This document shows, piece by piece, positions 48,470 to 59,590 of a stretch of DNA of 64,000 nt. Position 1 is the stretch's first letter; each line of letters starts with the position of its first letter. Both the position numbers and the translations under genes were made by a program. A model generated the notes under the pieces. It searched no databases, was not told the origin of the DNA, and saw nothing but the letters and a program-made list of their open reading frames with translations. The DNA is from Rhyzopertha dominica (taxonomy: Eukaryota > Arthropoda > Insecta > Coleoptera > Bostrichidae), in assembly GCA_025024175.1 (NCBI GenBank), contig QCXZ01000137.1:17174001-17238000 (forward strand), read 5' to 3'.

Positions 48470-48560
48470 GGCCAACTTCCTTTTTGCGGCGACGTTCAGC
48501 CAATCGCCAACTGCGCTAGCTTCGAATCTCGATTCCGGCCCCGGCGCCAAATGTAAAACA
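48470..48560 (-). other. Possible LTR-retrotransposon primer-binding region relic
   Basis: The minus strand reads ACATTTGGCGCCGGGGCCGG followed by GC-rich sequence. TGGCGCC just after an LTR end is a common primer-binding site in insect LTR elements. No flanking LTR pair or gag/pol was recognised, so this is only suggestive. Confidence 0.3.
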
Positions 48561-49804
48561 AGGCGAACTGCCACATCTTATTGCAAAAATGGATATCCGA
48601 AAAATTATAGCTTTATTATAGAATATATATAGTATATATGGTACTTTTCTTTTTAGAACGAAGACGTGATGTATTTAGTGCGGTTTGCATTTTGAGCAAA
48701 CTATAATATTTCTGTTACATTACCAGTTTAATTTTCCATTGTAATAAGCAGAATATTATTTGTTACATTAACCATAGAGAATTAATTTACCTTTGTACAA
48801 AAATAACTTTTTTGTTCATTATATCTCTAAATTTCTATTTCTAACTCAACCATATAAAAGATATTTTAGAAGAAATCACAAAACATGATTCGAACCATCT
48901 ACTATTTGACTATTTCTAATGCATCAGAAATTACAAACACAACCAGGTGTCACTCAATTATACAACAATAATGTTATTAATTCATTGACGTATAATTCTG
49001 CGTGCCTCTTAGTTAATTCCAAGTACGTAGCATCAAATGTTCTGTGTCAAAGCAGTTTACATGTGCACTATATGCACCGCATGATTACATTAGTTTTGCC
49101 ATGCAGAACAGTGAGCTCCGGACTAACAGAATAGAGCATTTAGAGAGGAAATTTCGAGTTGAAATCATTTAACATTCAAATCACCTGCGCGGGCATAGTA
49201 AATGGAGCAATTCGTGATAGGAATATTATTCTGACATATGGAACGTTATTTAATAATTGTTGTTGTTACTGTATATGCGGGCAACGTTAAAAGACACTAA
49301 ATATTAAACCTGTTTTGCGAAATTTACACTAAAACCGATTTTTATACGAATAAATATCACAGAGAATGGTGTCATTAAAACGATTTGGACAAACGTTTTA
49401 ATACAAAATACACTCAAGATTTATTTCTTTAATACATTCTTTTGGACTGTTTGTTCTCTAGTGGATTTACCTTTTTGCCACAACTATTTCGTTATTATTA
49501 CACTTTATCTAGTGTAGTTTATGTGGTGTAGCAATGAATACAAATTAGTTATAGAAAAGCGCAGTGTAATCTGGCGGGGTGTAAAATTTTTGTTTCTCTT
49601 GTTTGTACTTGGTAATTAGTTCCCTTTATTGTACAGTCTTATCGTTTCTTCTAAGTATGTTGTCTTTTTCATTCGTTTTTTGGTTCCGATAGTAATTTGA
49701 CATCATCTACTCGTCATCGTGACGCAAAGACGAGTGGATGATGCCGTATTGCCACTAGATGTCGTCATCCACACTGTAATTCTCGCATTCACATCGCCTT
49801 GGTG

Positions 49805-49814
49805 TATATATAGG
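49805..49814 (+). promoter_or_regulatory. TATA-like sequence upstream of the hammerhead
   Basis: TATATATAGG lies about 45 bp before the start of hammerhead stem I and is conserved in position in the copy at 41407-41415 (CATATATAAGG). Spacing would place a transcript start just ahead of the ribozyme. This is inference from position only. Confidence 0.4.
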
Positions 49815-49850
49815 GGAAGCCAGATCTGTGCCGTGTTGTCTGCGTTGGGA

Positions 49851-49902
49851 CTATAGCTGTGCTGATGAAGCTTTATAAGCCGAAACAGCTGTCCACAGAT
49901 TG
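49851..49902 (+). ncRNA. Hammerhead ribozyme, type I with minimal stem III, apparently complete
   Basis: All core elements are present in order. Stem I: 49857-49861 CTGTG with 49894-49898 CACAG, five Watson-Crick pairs. Box 1: CTGATGA (49862-49868). Stem II: GCTT-TAT-AAGC within 49869-49881. Box 2: GAAA (49882-49885). Stem III: A85-T92, C86-G91, A87-T90 around a two-base loop. Cleavage triplet GTC ends at 49893, so the expected cut is between 49893 and 49894. Short stem III is the form described in Penelope-like elements and animal retrozymes, where it may act as a dimer. No host function can be inferred. Confidence 0.75.
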
Positions 49903-49959
49903 TTTTGATGCAGGCGACATGGCATAGACGTAATTATTAAGAGAGAATAAATTTTTTTT

Positions 49960-50262
49960 ACAAATAAGCGCCATAGGTCTGCAATTTTCGACATTACTAC
50001 GACAACCCTTCTTAAGTACTGGTGTTACACGGGCACCTTTCCAACATGCGTAGGAAACACTGCCTGGCGAATAATCATATTATTATAAACGTGACAGAGA
50101 GGCTGCCACAAACAGGATAAACAACCCTTTACGAGAAATGCGGGAATACAGTCGGGTGCTGCAGCGAAATTGGCTTTCAGTTTTTTCACATTTACATAAA
50201 TATCACTTTCACTTATTGCAACATTGTGCAATAAATATATTCACAATGAGTTCAGTGAGTGA
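49960..50262 (-). pseudogene. Non-LTR reverse transcriptase relic (start of RT domain)
   Basis: The minus-strand open stretch 50231-50025 reads AISESDIYVNVKKLKANFAA, then PDCIPAFLVKGC and VYNNMIIRQAVFP. A shifted frame continues VTPVLKKGCRSNVENCRPMA. This is the familiar beginning of a jockey/RTE-type RT domain (K-LK-x(n)-PD-IP-FL-K ... NYRPI). The catalytic YADD block is absent. It ends where the hammerhead repeat begins. Confidence 0.65.
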
Positions 50263-50879
50263 GCATCAGCAGAATCAATCACAAAAACAGAACCAAAATA
50301 CTCCGCGAATGCATTCACAATAGATTGCGGTTCTAATAATAATACGCTTAACCAACGAAGAAAAGGTACCATTTAGTATGGGTACAGCGCTTCCTTCTTG
50401 GCAGTGTATATAAGAGGCTTTGGCAGCTATTTAGACCGAAGTGGAACTGGAACTGGAGAAGTTGCAGCGCAAACTTCCCAAAGGAAATATACGTTCTTTG
50501 AGCCTGCCGAAGCGATTGCGAATTCCAAGTGCCTCTATTGCTTTCACACTACACAAAACACATGACCTGTAATCCGTAAAATGAATGTACCCGACTATAA
50601 GGCGAGCTCTTGGCGAGACAAGAGTCAATTTCACAGACCGATGGAACTCGAACTTCATTAAGCGCGACCTATGGAAGGAGCTGCGCGCCACTCTCTCACT
50701 CTCTCTCTCTCTCCTCTGTTATAATGAGCTTAGTCGTATTAAGAGAAGCAGACAGAGGAAGTTTGCTTGTACACCTTTGTGAGCTCCCGCGCTCCCCTCG
50801 GGGAAGTTTAGGGATTGCAGTTTGGATCAAATCCTTCTTTGACGTATTGAAATTGATGTTCGGATTGTTATCGTTTGAT

Positions 50880-51050
50880 GATGGCACGGGCTTGCGACGC
50901 CGAGGAGCTGTATTGATTGGAATTGTAGATATCTCGAATACAATAGTTAGCGACTCGTAAGTGGCGGATCTGATCGCTATGACAGTTTCATCGGGTACGC
51001 TGCGTCGTTGGAAAGCAATAGCAACGTTGAGGAATTTGCAGCTATACATT
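50880..51050 (-). pseudogene. Possible R1-type non-LTR element C-terminal fragment
   Basis: The minus-strand frame from about 51049 reads VAIAFQRRSVPDETVIAIRS, then TYESLTIVFEISTIPIN and RRRKPV. This faintly matches the QRR...AYRTVS-EAL-VIAG-PPI--L--ERR segment after the RT in R1-like elements. The following frames (to 50431) show no further recognisable motif. Weak. Confidence 0.3.
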
Positions 51051-53069
51051 CCTTCAGCGCAGCTGGACTAATCAAACAAGATGTATAAACAGGAAGTTAT
51101 ATAAATAGGAACTTTTCGTTTTTATGTTATCTAAGAGTTATATGAAATTTTTAACAAGATTTTAATACTGATGATGGAATTATCGATGTATCTAAAGAAA
51201 GTAGTGCACTAGAAAATCTTCACAACGCCCTGATAAATATCAAATGAATTCTATAATATTCACGTCTAATTCTATCGTTTTGATACAGTGACGTATCCAG
51301 AAAAGCTTTCGATGGCGGGTTATGGAAGTAGTCGAAATAGGCGGCAACTTTTATTCTCATTATGTTGTTACATCGTGTTTTGTGTAGTAAATAGGCAAAG
51401 TATATCTTAATTATATAGTATACGATTAATAAAAAATGTTTTTTCCTCATAAACAGGTAACAAAAGTTTTTTGTTTCGACTTCATGGTTTTGTGTGCTGT
51501 CAGCTATATCGCCACGAATACAGCCCCGTACTGATTCAAGCGCACTAGTGGCATGTGCTTGTAACAGCAAATTAACAGAGCATCGACAAGGTACTAAAGT
51601 GCTCTTATTTATTTTGTACAGGAAATGTTTTCTAAACACCGACACGTTATTTTATTTTTCCCTTAAATGTCCCCTGAACCAAATCCCAGAGAGGAAAGGA
51701 CCTGACTGAGACGCGATCTAACCCAAAAAGGCTAGCATTTCAATCTAACGTTCTTACGTCCCTATACTTGTTTTTCCTCGAGATCGACGAATTAAAATTT
51801 AAATACAAGCATCTCACAGCATATCATTCAAAGAGATTATGAATAATATAATAATATAAATCGTTTGTATTGCCAACGTTGTACAAAATTTCCTGTAAAA
51901 GTTAATTGAGATGTTTTACAAGTGTTCTGTTTTCTGTCACACTAATCCAGTTATGTATAATAGCCCATAAAAAAATTTTAAATTCTAATAACAACGCTTC
52001 GCAATAAATGTTCTTGTTCTATAGCAAATGAGATATTTTGTTGGAGTTCTCATTCATCCTCACAAATACCTATTACTTTTCAGCTCACATTAAGTGTATT
52101 AGTTAATAAATGCACCTCTAGTTCTGAGAATTTTTTATGTCCTACTTGGATTTCTTTCCTATTTTGTTGAAGAAATTATTCAAAGATGGAACAACCGAAC
52201 CACTATTTTTCTTCGATGCATCCAGCAAACTAAAAAATGATTGCTACATCTGCAGATAACTGCCCATAAATTTGTGCTTTAGCATTTTTTAATCACATAT
52301 TGGGCACAATAAAAATTAAAGTTAACTAAGCAACATCAAGCCTAATCTAATCTCGACAGACTATTTTACCAGCTTTGGCTCAAATGCAATTCTAATGCAT
52401 GACAATCGCATAACGAATTCAGTTTCAGAATAGTGCAATAATTGATTACTGCATATAGTGAATTATTCAAAGTGAAATTCCTGACATAAAAATTTGATTT
52501 CCGCTAAACGTGATTTCGATAACGCCTAAGTTGCAGGTGTTAAAGTCTAAAAAAATGTGTTTCTCGTATTATCTATAAAAACTCGTTTTCGGAATTTCTT
52601 CAATCTTCGTGTGTTCGTCTGCAATAAACCATCATTTGATGCAATTAAATTTAATTGATTTATTTCAGTGTTAATACGAGTAGGATAGCATATGGTACGC
52701 CACTGCGTTTCATTAGGTTGTATACGAAGTAGTAATACCCAAATTAAAATACTATTTTTTCATCTACTTTATTCATATCTTCTCCTTTCTTCGAAAAGAA
52801 AATTAACCCATTTCTATGACTTTCTTGATAACATAAAGAACAGATATTTTTTTTAATTTATGTTTTGCGAACAAATCAGGAAATTACAATACACATACAC
52901 TCGTATGCACATAATAATATGATATAATATACAATCCATGAATTCGCCCTTGTTGAAGTACCTGCCCTCTACCGTTGTCTGTAATATTTCAATCGCACAT
53001 TAACAGTTTTTCATAAAGAATCAACTAAGAAGAACACGAAAAATTTCATAACAAAAATATTCAACCGTG

Positions 53070-53165
53070 CTGCAGTAACCATGACAACACACTATGTGAT
53101 TGGTTTAAATTTTAAAAATAGAGATGATTTTAGCTTAAAATAGAGAAGAGAACGCGGCCTATTGT
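53070..53165. mobile_element. Short MITE, family member 2 of 3 (partial)
   Basis: Contains CCATGACAACAC, ATTGGTTTAAATTTTAAAAA and GATTTTAGC..AAAATAGAGAAGAG, matching the right half of the copy at 62335-62482. Confidence 0.65.
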
Positions 53166-53821
53166 TACCTGCAAATTGTGCGTTTTGAGTCCTGTAATAC
53201 TTGAAAAAAGTCAGACCTCTTTTTTCGAAATATTTTAAGTTCTGAAATCGAAAGCTGCTTCCATTTATGCATAATCAAGATTCCTATACTCGTCACCAAA
53301 AACAACTAACCCCGTAAAAAATATGTAGACAATAAACACAACTATACAGTTATCGAATTTAGGACATCGTAGAACAATTGGACTATCAAAGAACAAACCC
53401 CATAGCTTCCGCGCCCGTTATTCACATGCACAGCTCATTAATCGTAGCTGTCGTGTTCACTGGCGCCTCCACCAAAACGCCCGCTTGACAATATCTCTGT
53501 CGTGTCCAAATTCAGTCGAAGGTGCGAAATGTCGCGCGTCCCGCTCATTCACCGGTCGTGCCATTCATTCGATGACGGGATTCGCAGTCGGCGGTGCGAA
53601 CAATCGGAGGCAGTCACTGCGGAGCATGGATACCTGTTCCCGTTGAATAAAGCAACGCTGTGGTTCCGGTCAAGAGGGCAAACGGGGAAGTTCGAAAGTT
53701 TAGATGATGGAAACACGTGTTTAGGGGGAGAATGCATCAATTCCATGTTTTTCGTGGTTTTGATAAACTGACAGTTTATTAGGAAACGAGCAGCACATTT
53801 TCTAGCACATTCTTTGTTATA

Positions 53822-54350
53822 CAGGGTGATTCACATAAGTGGTTCATTACAAGCTTTTAAGGAAATTATTTAAACTGAATTTTGAATTTTTTTAACATGA
53901 AAGGGGTTTAGGAACTCTGCTTTAAAATATTATTAGTATTTTTTCACTCTAGCTTTGTTATTTTAAAAGGAGCACCCCATATATTACTGCATTTTGGCTT
54001 GCTTTTTGAAATCTATGGTAAATTTATTAACCATACTTATAGTCTAAGATCGACCATTTTGGCGTTATGTGACATTTTGTTAAACAAAATTTCGTTTGAC
54101 TTTCACCCCTCTACAGTCTAAGAATGTGGTGGGTATCTAAAAGCATTAAGTATGACTTATAATAAAGATGTGACACATTCAATCAACTTCAAGCGTATGT
54201 GACTTGATTTTCTAATTACAATGATGCATTTGTTTCTACTCTATTAAATACCTATTGAAATTCTTTAGTGTAACTTTATTAACCGCGCTTACAGTCTAAG
54301 ATGTGCCATTTTGGGCATATTTTACATATTGCTAAAAAAANGTGTCTAGG
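53822..54350. mobile_element. Dispersed repeat starting TACAGGGTG with internal duplication
   Basis: The start ATACAGGGTGATTCACATAA resembles the termini of the TA-flanked elements at 26502 and 60116. Inside, a segment TTATTAACCATACTTATAGT (followed by CTAAGATCGACCATTTTGG) at 54012-54062 recurs in diverged form at 54276-54316. The right end was not found. Ns at 54341, 54353 and 54442 limit the reading. Confidence 0.45.
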
Positions 54351-54942
54351 CTNCTTGCTAAAATTAACAATATCTGCAAAAATAAAAAAAACAACAGCAC
54401 TATACTAATCAAACTACAAATCTATTTGCAGTAGTTTTCTANGTGTACTATACCACCCAACTAGAATAGAAGTCGGTAACCAACACAAATGAAACTTTTT
54501 GATTAAAAAAAGCCTTACACCATATTATTTTTAAATTTTATTAATAACATTTAGCAATAAAAATCTGGAAAATGATCGTAATAGTTACAATAAAACTTAA
54601 TGATAATACATAAAGGTACAAAAATTATCTCCAACAAATCCTTGTAATGCCAACCGTTAGACATTTTCATCCACACACATTCCTAATCTTGAACGCACTT
54701 CTTCTGAATAGCCCTTTCGATTTCATTCCGTGAAATGTTAGCTATCACATCTTCAACTCGACGTTAAAGTTTTTCTTTACAATTCACTGATGTTTCACTT
54801 AATTATACCCCAAAAATAAAAATGTAACGGCTTGGGTTTTTCCAGGTCATTCCCAAGGTCCTAAGTGCTTGAGATACATCATAAGTACAAATTTCACTGG
54901 TCATCCAAAGCAGTTTTCCGGGTTGCTTCCCACGTTGCTTAT

Positions 54943-54990
54943 TTGACCTTGACGTTTCTACACTCATGTGGGTGTCTTCCACAGAAGTAG
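54943..54990 (-). ncRNA. Degenerate hammerhead-like motif at PLE 3' end
   Basis: The minus strand reads CTGTGGA (box 1 with two changes from CTGATGA, 54984-54978), an ACAC...GTGT stem II hairpin, then GAAACGTC (54958-54951), the classic short-stem-III box of Penelope-like hammerheads. Box 1 changes would make it inactive. Confidence 0.4.
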
Positions 54991-54994
54991 CTCT

Positions 54995-55445
54995 AAAACC
55001 GAAGTGTCCTAGTCCGCTCCGGTATTTATACTCGTCCGATTCACTGATGCGTGGGCGTTGTTACGCCTGACCGGCTTCCAGATTCCAGCTAGTTCGATGC
55101 CTCGGTCTCGGTTATAATTGTGCGGGTTCTTCTGGATTTCAATGGCTTCATTGTACAGTCTCGCCAAGAATCTCGCTTCCCTTGACAGCATTTGTNCCTC
55201 CTCGNATTTGATGGTTTGGCTAGCTTCCATTCGGTGTTCTGCTACAGTCTGCTACATTGCCGGTCTCCGGTGTCCCTGATGTGCTCCTTAATTCTTGTGC
55301 TGATGTGCCTTCCGGTTTGGCCGATGTAAACCTCCCCACAGCTGCATGGGATGCTATATAAACCGGGCGTATGTAGCACCTTAATTGTCGAACGATATTT
55401 CGGAAAGGCGTTTTTCCCGGGGCGGTGAAGATGGTGGCCACATCA
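54995..55445 (-). pseudogene. Penelope-like element relic: GIY-YIG endonuclease
   Basis: In shifted minus-strand frames the sequence reads LYSIPCSCGEVYIGQTGRHI and STRIKEHIRDTGDR (about 55370-55280), the GIY-YIG domain. This is followed by MLSREARFLARLYNEAIEIQ and NPHNYNRDRGIELAGIW (55190-55080). Ns at 55197 and 55205 interrupt it. The hammerhead-like motif follows on the same strand. Typical Penelope-like 3' layout; frame breaks show it is dead. Confidence 0.75.
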
Positions 55446-55454
55446 TCAAATTCG

Positions 55455-55600
55455 CGGAGGCACAAATGCTGTCAAGGGAAGCGAGATTCTGGCAGAGACT
55501 GTACAAGCAAGCCATCGAAATCCAGAAGAATCCGGATAATTATAACCGAGACTGAGGCATCGAACTACCTGAAGCAACCCGGAAAACAACATGTCACTCT
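55455..55600 (+). pseudogene. Second, inverted Penelope-like fragment
   Basis: The plus-strand frame reads QMLSREARFWQRLYKQAIEI and QKNPDNYNRD, then a stop and GIELPEATRK. It is a second copy of the same tail as in the minus-strand relic next door. The two copies lie in opposite orientation, joined near 55440-55455. Confidence 0.7.
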
Positions 55601-56144
55601 CACTTTGTTGTCTACCTTGACTCCTGATTCTAATATTATTGTTTCAATTAATTAGGTAACTTAGTTAAAAACTGTTTGAATTTGCTTTGTTTCACGAGTT
55701 TTATCAAATAGTTCTGATCATTTCGACTACAAATGATCATTTTCAAAGAATAACAAAAACTATACTGAGCTCAGGTTACATAATTTTAGACAAGTCCTTT
55801 ATTTTTATAGGAGTTGTGAAGTTGTACATATTTCTGACACGGATTTGAAGATCGATTTTACCGCTAGACCTCTACACCCCAAGGTCATGCTAATCGTCAT
55901 GATTGCCTATATTAGTCTAGGGAAAAGTAATACCCTGAAAAGGTTAATGTTTGGGCGGGAATTGTTAAAGATCATATCATAAAGTTTGTCAAGCTGTCTT
56001 ACAAAGTATTTGTATTAAACAATAAAACAAATACTGTTGGATGTTCTAATTTCTCTTGGTCAGTGTATTTGGAAGATAGCTAAAACGAGTCACTTTAAGT
56101 GTCTAGCCAGAATCATGGAACTTCGTTTTTCGGTGTCCCATTTT

Positions 56145-57218
56145 CGTTGTAATTGTAGGGTATCTCGGTAACTATTAATACTAGAGGGTTGCGGTTTCGA
56201 CACTACTGTATTACTTTTTTGTTCTGAGTTCAGCTGTACCATCGCGATTTTTATATCATCTTTCGTTTTAAAGCCATAGCCAACTTAGCTTGGGTATGTA
56301 GATACAAAAAAAACTGTGAAGACATTTTTTATAGATATTTTTATTTAGAATCCAGTAGCGTACCCCGTAATCTTTTAGGAGATCACATTTTTTATATATA
56401 ACACAAACTTGCATTTTTTTTAATAGAAACCATAGTTGGTTTTGCTATGGTTGAAAAAGCCTATTTTTCTGATTAAAAAACGTATACATTGTTAGGTTTA
56501 TTTTTACTAATTTTGGAATTATTCAAATATCTTTAAATAATTCAATCATATTTTACGTTTACATTCAGCAGGCTATGGGATAAGAAAATACATGATATAA
56601 TTTATATAATCAAGTAAAAATTTTAATCCTTTAAAAATAATATATGCATATTTGAATACATACATAAGACTCCTAAGAGCGCTCATGCATTTTTTTATCG
56701 ATAATCTAGGAGGCCATGTAACTAATGAAAATGATTGTTTATTTGGAGATAAGTACCTATGTATTGTTTATCATAAATATTTACATCCATTTTGACGAAA
56801 AAACGTAAAATCTCATTAGATTATTACAAAAATTGGAATAATACCAAAATTAGTATAGATAAACCTAACAATGTATACATTTTCTTAATCAGAAAAAATA
56901 GTTCTTTTCAACCACAGCAAAGTCAACTATGGTATCCATTTTTAAAAAAATGCAAGTTTGTGTTATATCTCAAAAATGTGATCCCCTAAAAATATCTATA
57001 AAAAAATGTATTTACTGTTTTTTTGTGTCTACATAGCCAATCGAGATATTGAGAACTGAAGAAATGTTACATTTTCCGACTATGGCTTTAAAACAAAAGA
57101 TGATACAAAAAATGACGATGGTACAGCTGACTTCAGAACAAAATAGTAATACAGTTATGTCGAAACCGCAAACCTCCAGCATTAATAGTTACCAAGATAC
57201 CCTACAATTACAAATCTA
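56145..57218. mobile_element. 1.07-kb foldback element (long inverted repeat)
   Basis: Arms of about 385 bp: 56145-56530 (starting TGTAATTGTAGGGTATCT, then GGTTGCGGTTTCGACA) and 56828-57218 are reverse complements with scattered mismatches, around a loop of about 300 bp. No TIR transposase. Unrelated in sequence to the 26.5-kb foldback. Open frames in the arms are not coding-like. Confidence 0.85.
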
Positions 57219-57329
57219 GTGCATTTTTTATTTGATACCAGAAAAAAATTCATTACTTCACAACAGGATTTATTTTTCTCATCGAAATTTCAGATAAACA
57301 GTATACCACCGGTATACTAAACACCAGTC

Positions 57330-57780
57330 AATGTATGCAATGTATATTGAATGTAAAGGGAACGCGTATGAGGATAGCGGAACACGTATCCTGGAAACAA
57401 CCCATCCAAGCCAACTAATGCAACCAAATTCATTAGACCGGCCTCCTCGGATGATATCGTCTTACGTGGGGGATGGAATTAAACGTATCTTGCTTGGAGT
57501 AGAATGTAATCAATTTGGACAACTACTGCGGACACCACGTGTCCCAAATTGCTGAAAATTCAATCTACGGCCCATTTCCCGGTCAAATGGTGCGGGCTGA
57601 AACAATTTCATCGGGCGCAATAACTGCTAACGTTGCTCCGTTGAACTGTACATACAGGTTTCATTAACTCGAGCATAAACATAATCTAACGACTTCTGCC
57701 GTAACGTTAGGCGTAAACTTCGCCGCATTGTCGAGATATGGCATTTTCAAGTAGAGTGGCTTGGGTGCTTAAGGGCTAAA
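57330..57780. other. GC-richer unique block just before exon G
   Basis: Higher GC and no repeats; the open frame 57331-57555 has no recognisable domain. Candidate conserved non-coding or regulatory sequence; unproven. Confidence 0.25.
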
Positions 57781-57812
57781 CTAATTTACATGTAACTTCG
57801 TTTTGCTTTCAG

Positions 57813-57930
57813 TTTTACAGTCAGATCGGTTATGGCGCCGGTGAGTCAACTACTGGTTTACTACATCACGCCGCAGGGAGAACCAGTGAGTGACGTCATT
57901 AGTTTCGACGTGAAGCTCCTCCAAAGACAG
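57813..57930 (+). CDS. CPAMD8-like protein, exon G (MG5/6 region)
   Basis: 118 bp, acceptor TTTTGCTTTCAG, donor GTGAGAT, phase 2 in and 0 out. The split Ser codon with exon F gives NFSFTVRSVMAPVSQLLVYY, then ITPQGEPVSDVISFDVKLL and QRQ. The M-P-x-x-x-LLVYY-x---GE-V-D-x-F-V pattern is the conserved A2M bait-side domain strand set (TP-M-P-L-LLVFYV in CPAMD8). Confidence 0.9.
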
Positions 57931-58317
57931 GTGAGATTCCGAAAATACTTTAGTTAGGTATTACACAATTTACAATTATGTTTCTTTGTTTGATGTAATG
58001 GGCATAAAAGACTCAAAGATTGCCTCATAATCTGGTAGTGCTATTTAAATAAACAAAAGAAACTAAGAAATAATGCATCTCAAATATATAGTTTGTTTTG
58101 GTCAAAGGTAGAAGACCGCTCAGTTCGTTTCCATTTTAGGGACATAAATACTGGAGTATATGTAAGAAACAAGAATTCCGTCTTAATTTTATAGCCAACG
58201 TATTTAGCTATGTGGAGTTTACAGCTTATTTGACTTCTTTTGCCATTTCTGACCATTCGACTCCCCATTTGGATATTATGCCTTATTACTTCTCTCACTC
58301 GGTGATGGTGACTGACG

Positions 58318-58353
58318 AGAACAATTATAATTATTATAATTATTATAATTATT
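58318..58353. repeat. ATTATA-type minisatellite
   Basis: About four tandem copies of a 9-bp TTATAATTA unit. Confidence 0.8.
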
Positions 58354-58599
58354 GTCTTATATATCTAAGATAATGAGTATTACTAAACTAGGTTGTTCAC
58401 ATACCGTCAGTATAGACAGTAATTGTTCCTTATATTACCCATATTTTCATTCTTACTAGTGTTTTCCTTCATAATGATTCATTCGAGTAAAATCTTAGAC
58501 CGGCTAGTATTCTGCGCTTATATAAAGAATTATAGATCAACAGATTAGAGAATTTCTTTCCTCGAACGACATGCTGTCAGGCTATCACCTTCCAACGTT

Positions 58600-58735
58600 G
58601 TTTTAGAAAAAACACAGCTGCACTACATCCTTATTTAAGATTATGGATTGCATACATACAGGCTGCTGATGATGACACATTGACGGCTTTGGTACTTCTG
58701 GATTATTCTAAAGCCTTCGAGTCAATCATCGTAGT
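58600..58735 (+). pseudogene. Non-LTR reverse transcriptase fragment
   Basis: About 58663-58730 reads ADDDTLTALVLLDYSKAFES, the RT block with L-DYSKAFD-I in jockey-like elements. Frames are broken on both sides. The sequence GACTCAGTCTAACCAAAAAG near 59118 resembles segments at 21018 and 51709 and may be a shared retroelement 3' motif. Confidence 0.6.
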
Positions 58736-59532
58736 TTACTACTGTCATTTATCTGTCTTTATCAAAATTTTTAACAATTTACCGACGCCTTTCAAGCTTT
58801 TGATGCTATATAATGAAAATCGTCAGCTTCAAAACGCATACCTTAGTTTGGGTCTTCTAGAGCTACCGGCGACATTTCTTTTCCCCGTGAAGTCGCTTGT
58901 CACTTCTGTCTGATGTACTGACTTTCGGCCCCTTGTTTTATCTTTTCTTTGTTATCTTGCTTGTTCTTTGCTGTTTCTTCGTTCATTTGTATTGTCCATT
59001 CTGTCTTTCTTACTTATGTACTTGTTCCAGTTGTTGATAGTTCTATTGATATTTATGTTTATATACATATTTGATATGTGGTCTTGTAAGGGGCATCATC
59101 AGGATAGGACTCCTACCGACTCAGTCTAACCAAAAAGACAGGGATGATTAAAACAACCATAACCCCTCCTTTTTAAATTAAATTGGTTACCTAGTTAGCC
59201 ACATTTTATTCGTTTGTTTTTTAAGTTTGCATGTAGCTCAACCAGTTACCGGAATTTTGTGTTTTATACTTTTTGGACGTGATTTGTGGTTAGGTGCAGT
59301 CAAATGTAAAACCGAAGAAATGTCTGCGAACCACACGTTGATTTACAGTCCGTTATTTTACATGTTCATCATACATTGCGTATCGTTCAAGGTTTACACA
59401 AACGAATGTTCAATACCCTCAATGGATTTCTTATTATCTTGAGTGATGTGCTTTTCACATTGACCATAGTTTTTGAAATCGATCACAATCTTGTTAATTC
59501 TTAGAATTAAGTTTTTGGTATTGCAGTTTGTA

Positions 59533-59539
59533 ATACTCG

Positions 59540-59578
<39 letters not shown>

Positions 59579-59590
59579 TTAATAATAAAT
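59533..59590. repeat. (AAT)n microsatellite
   Basis: Trinucleotide tract with one interruption (AATATTAATAATAAATT) at its right end. Confidence 0.85.

Larger units (their letters stand above)
49735..49945 (+). repeat. Hammerhead-bearing repeat unit (best-preserved copy)
   Basis: Single copy of the ~200-bp unit found three times near 41 kb. Order: TTGCCACTAGATG, TCATCCACACTGTAATTCTCG-like segment, TATATATAGG (49805-49814), the hammerhead (49851-49900) and GATGCAGGCGACATGGCATA. Just upstream, CATCTACTCGTC and GACGAGTGGATG (49706-49741) form a hairpin. A reverse-transcriptase relic of opposite orientation abuts on the right. Confidence 0.8.
45770..57812 (+). other. Intron F-G (12 kb), the longest visible intron
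   Basis: GT-AG intron. It contains a DDE transposon, hammerhead repeat, RT relics, a MITE copy, Penelope-like ends and a foldback, all listed separately. Unlabelled stretches (47400-48400, 48650-49690, 51060-53060, 53170-53820) are AT-rich without recognisable genes. The exceptions are a GC-richer unique block at 53400-53720 and another at 57330-57780. Confidence 0.65.

Noticed and set aside
50431..51049. Long open frames on both strands near 50.4-51.0 kb as a host gene
   Set aside because: No splice sites or recognisable domain; part resembles a decayed R1-like fragment, and a CT dinucleotide run extends the frames.
58660..58680. CTGATGA at about 58665
   Set aside because: Part of an RT coding relic (ADDD motif), with no hammerhead context.
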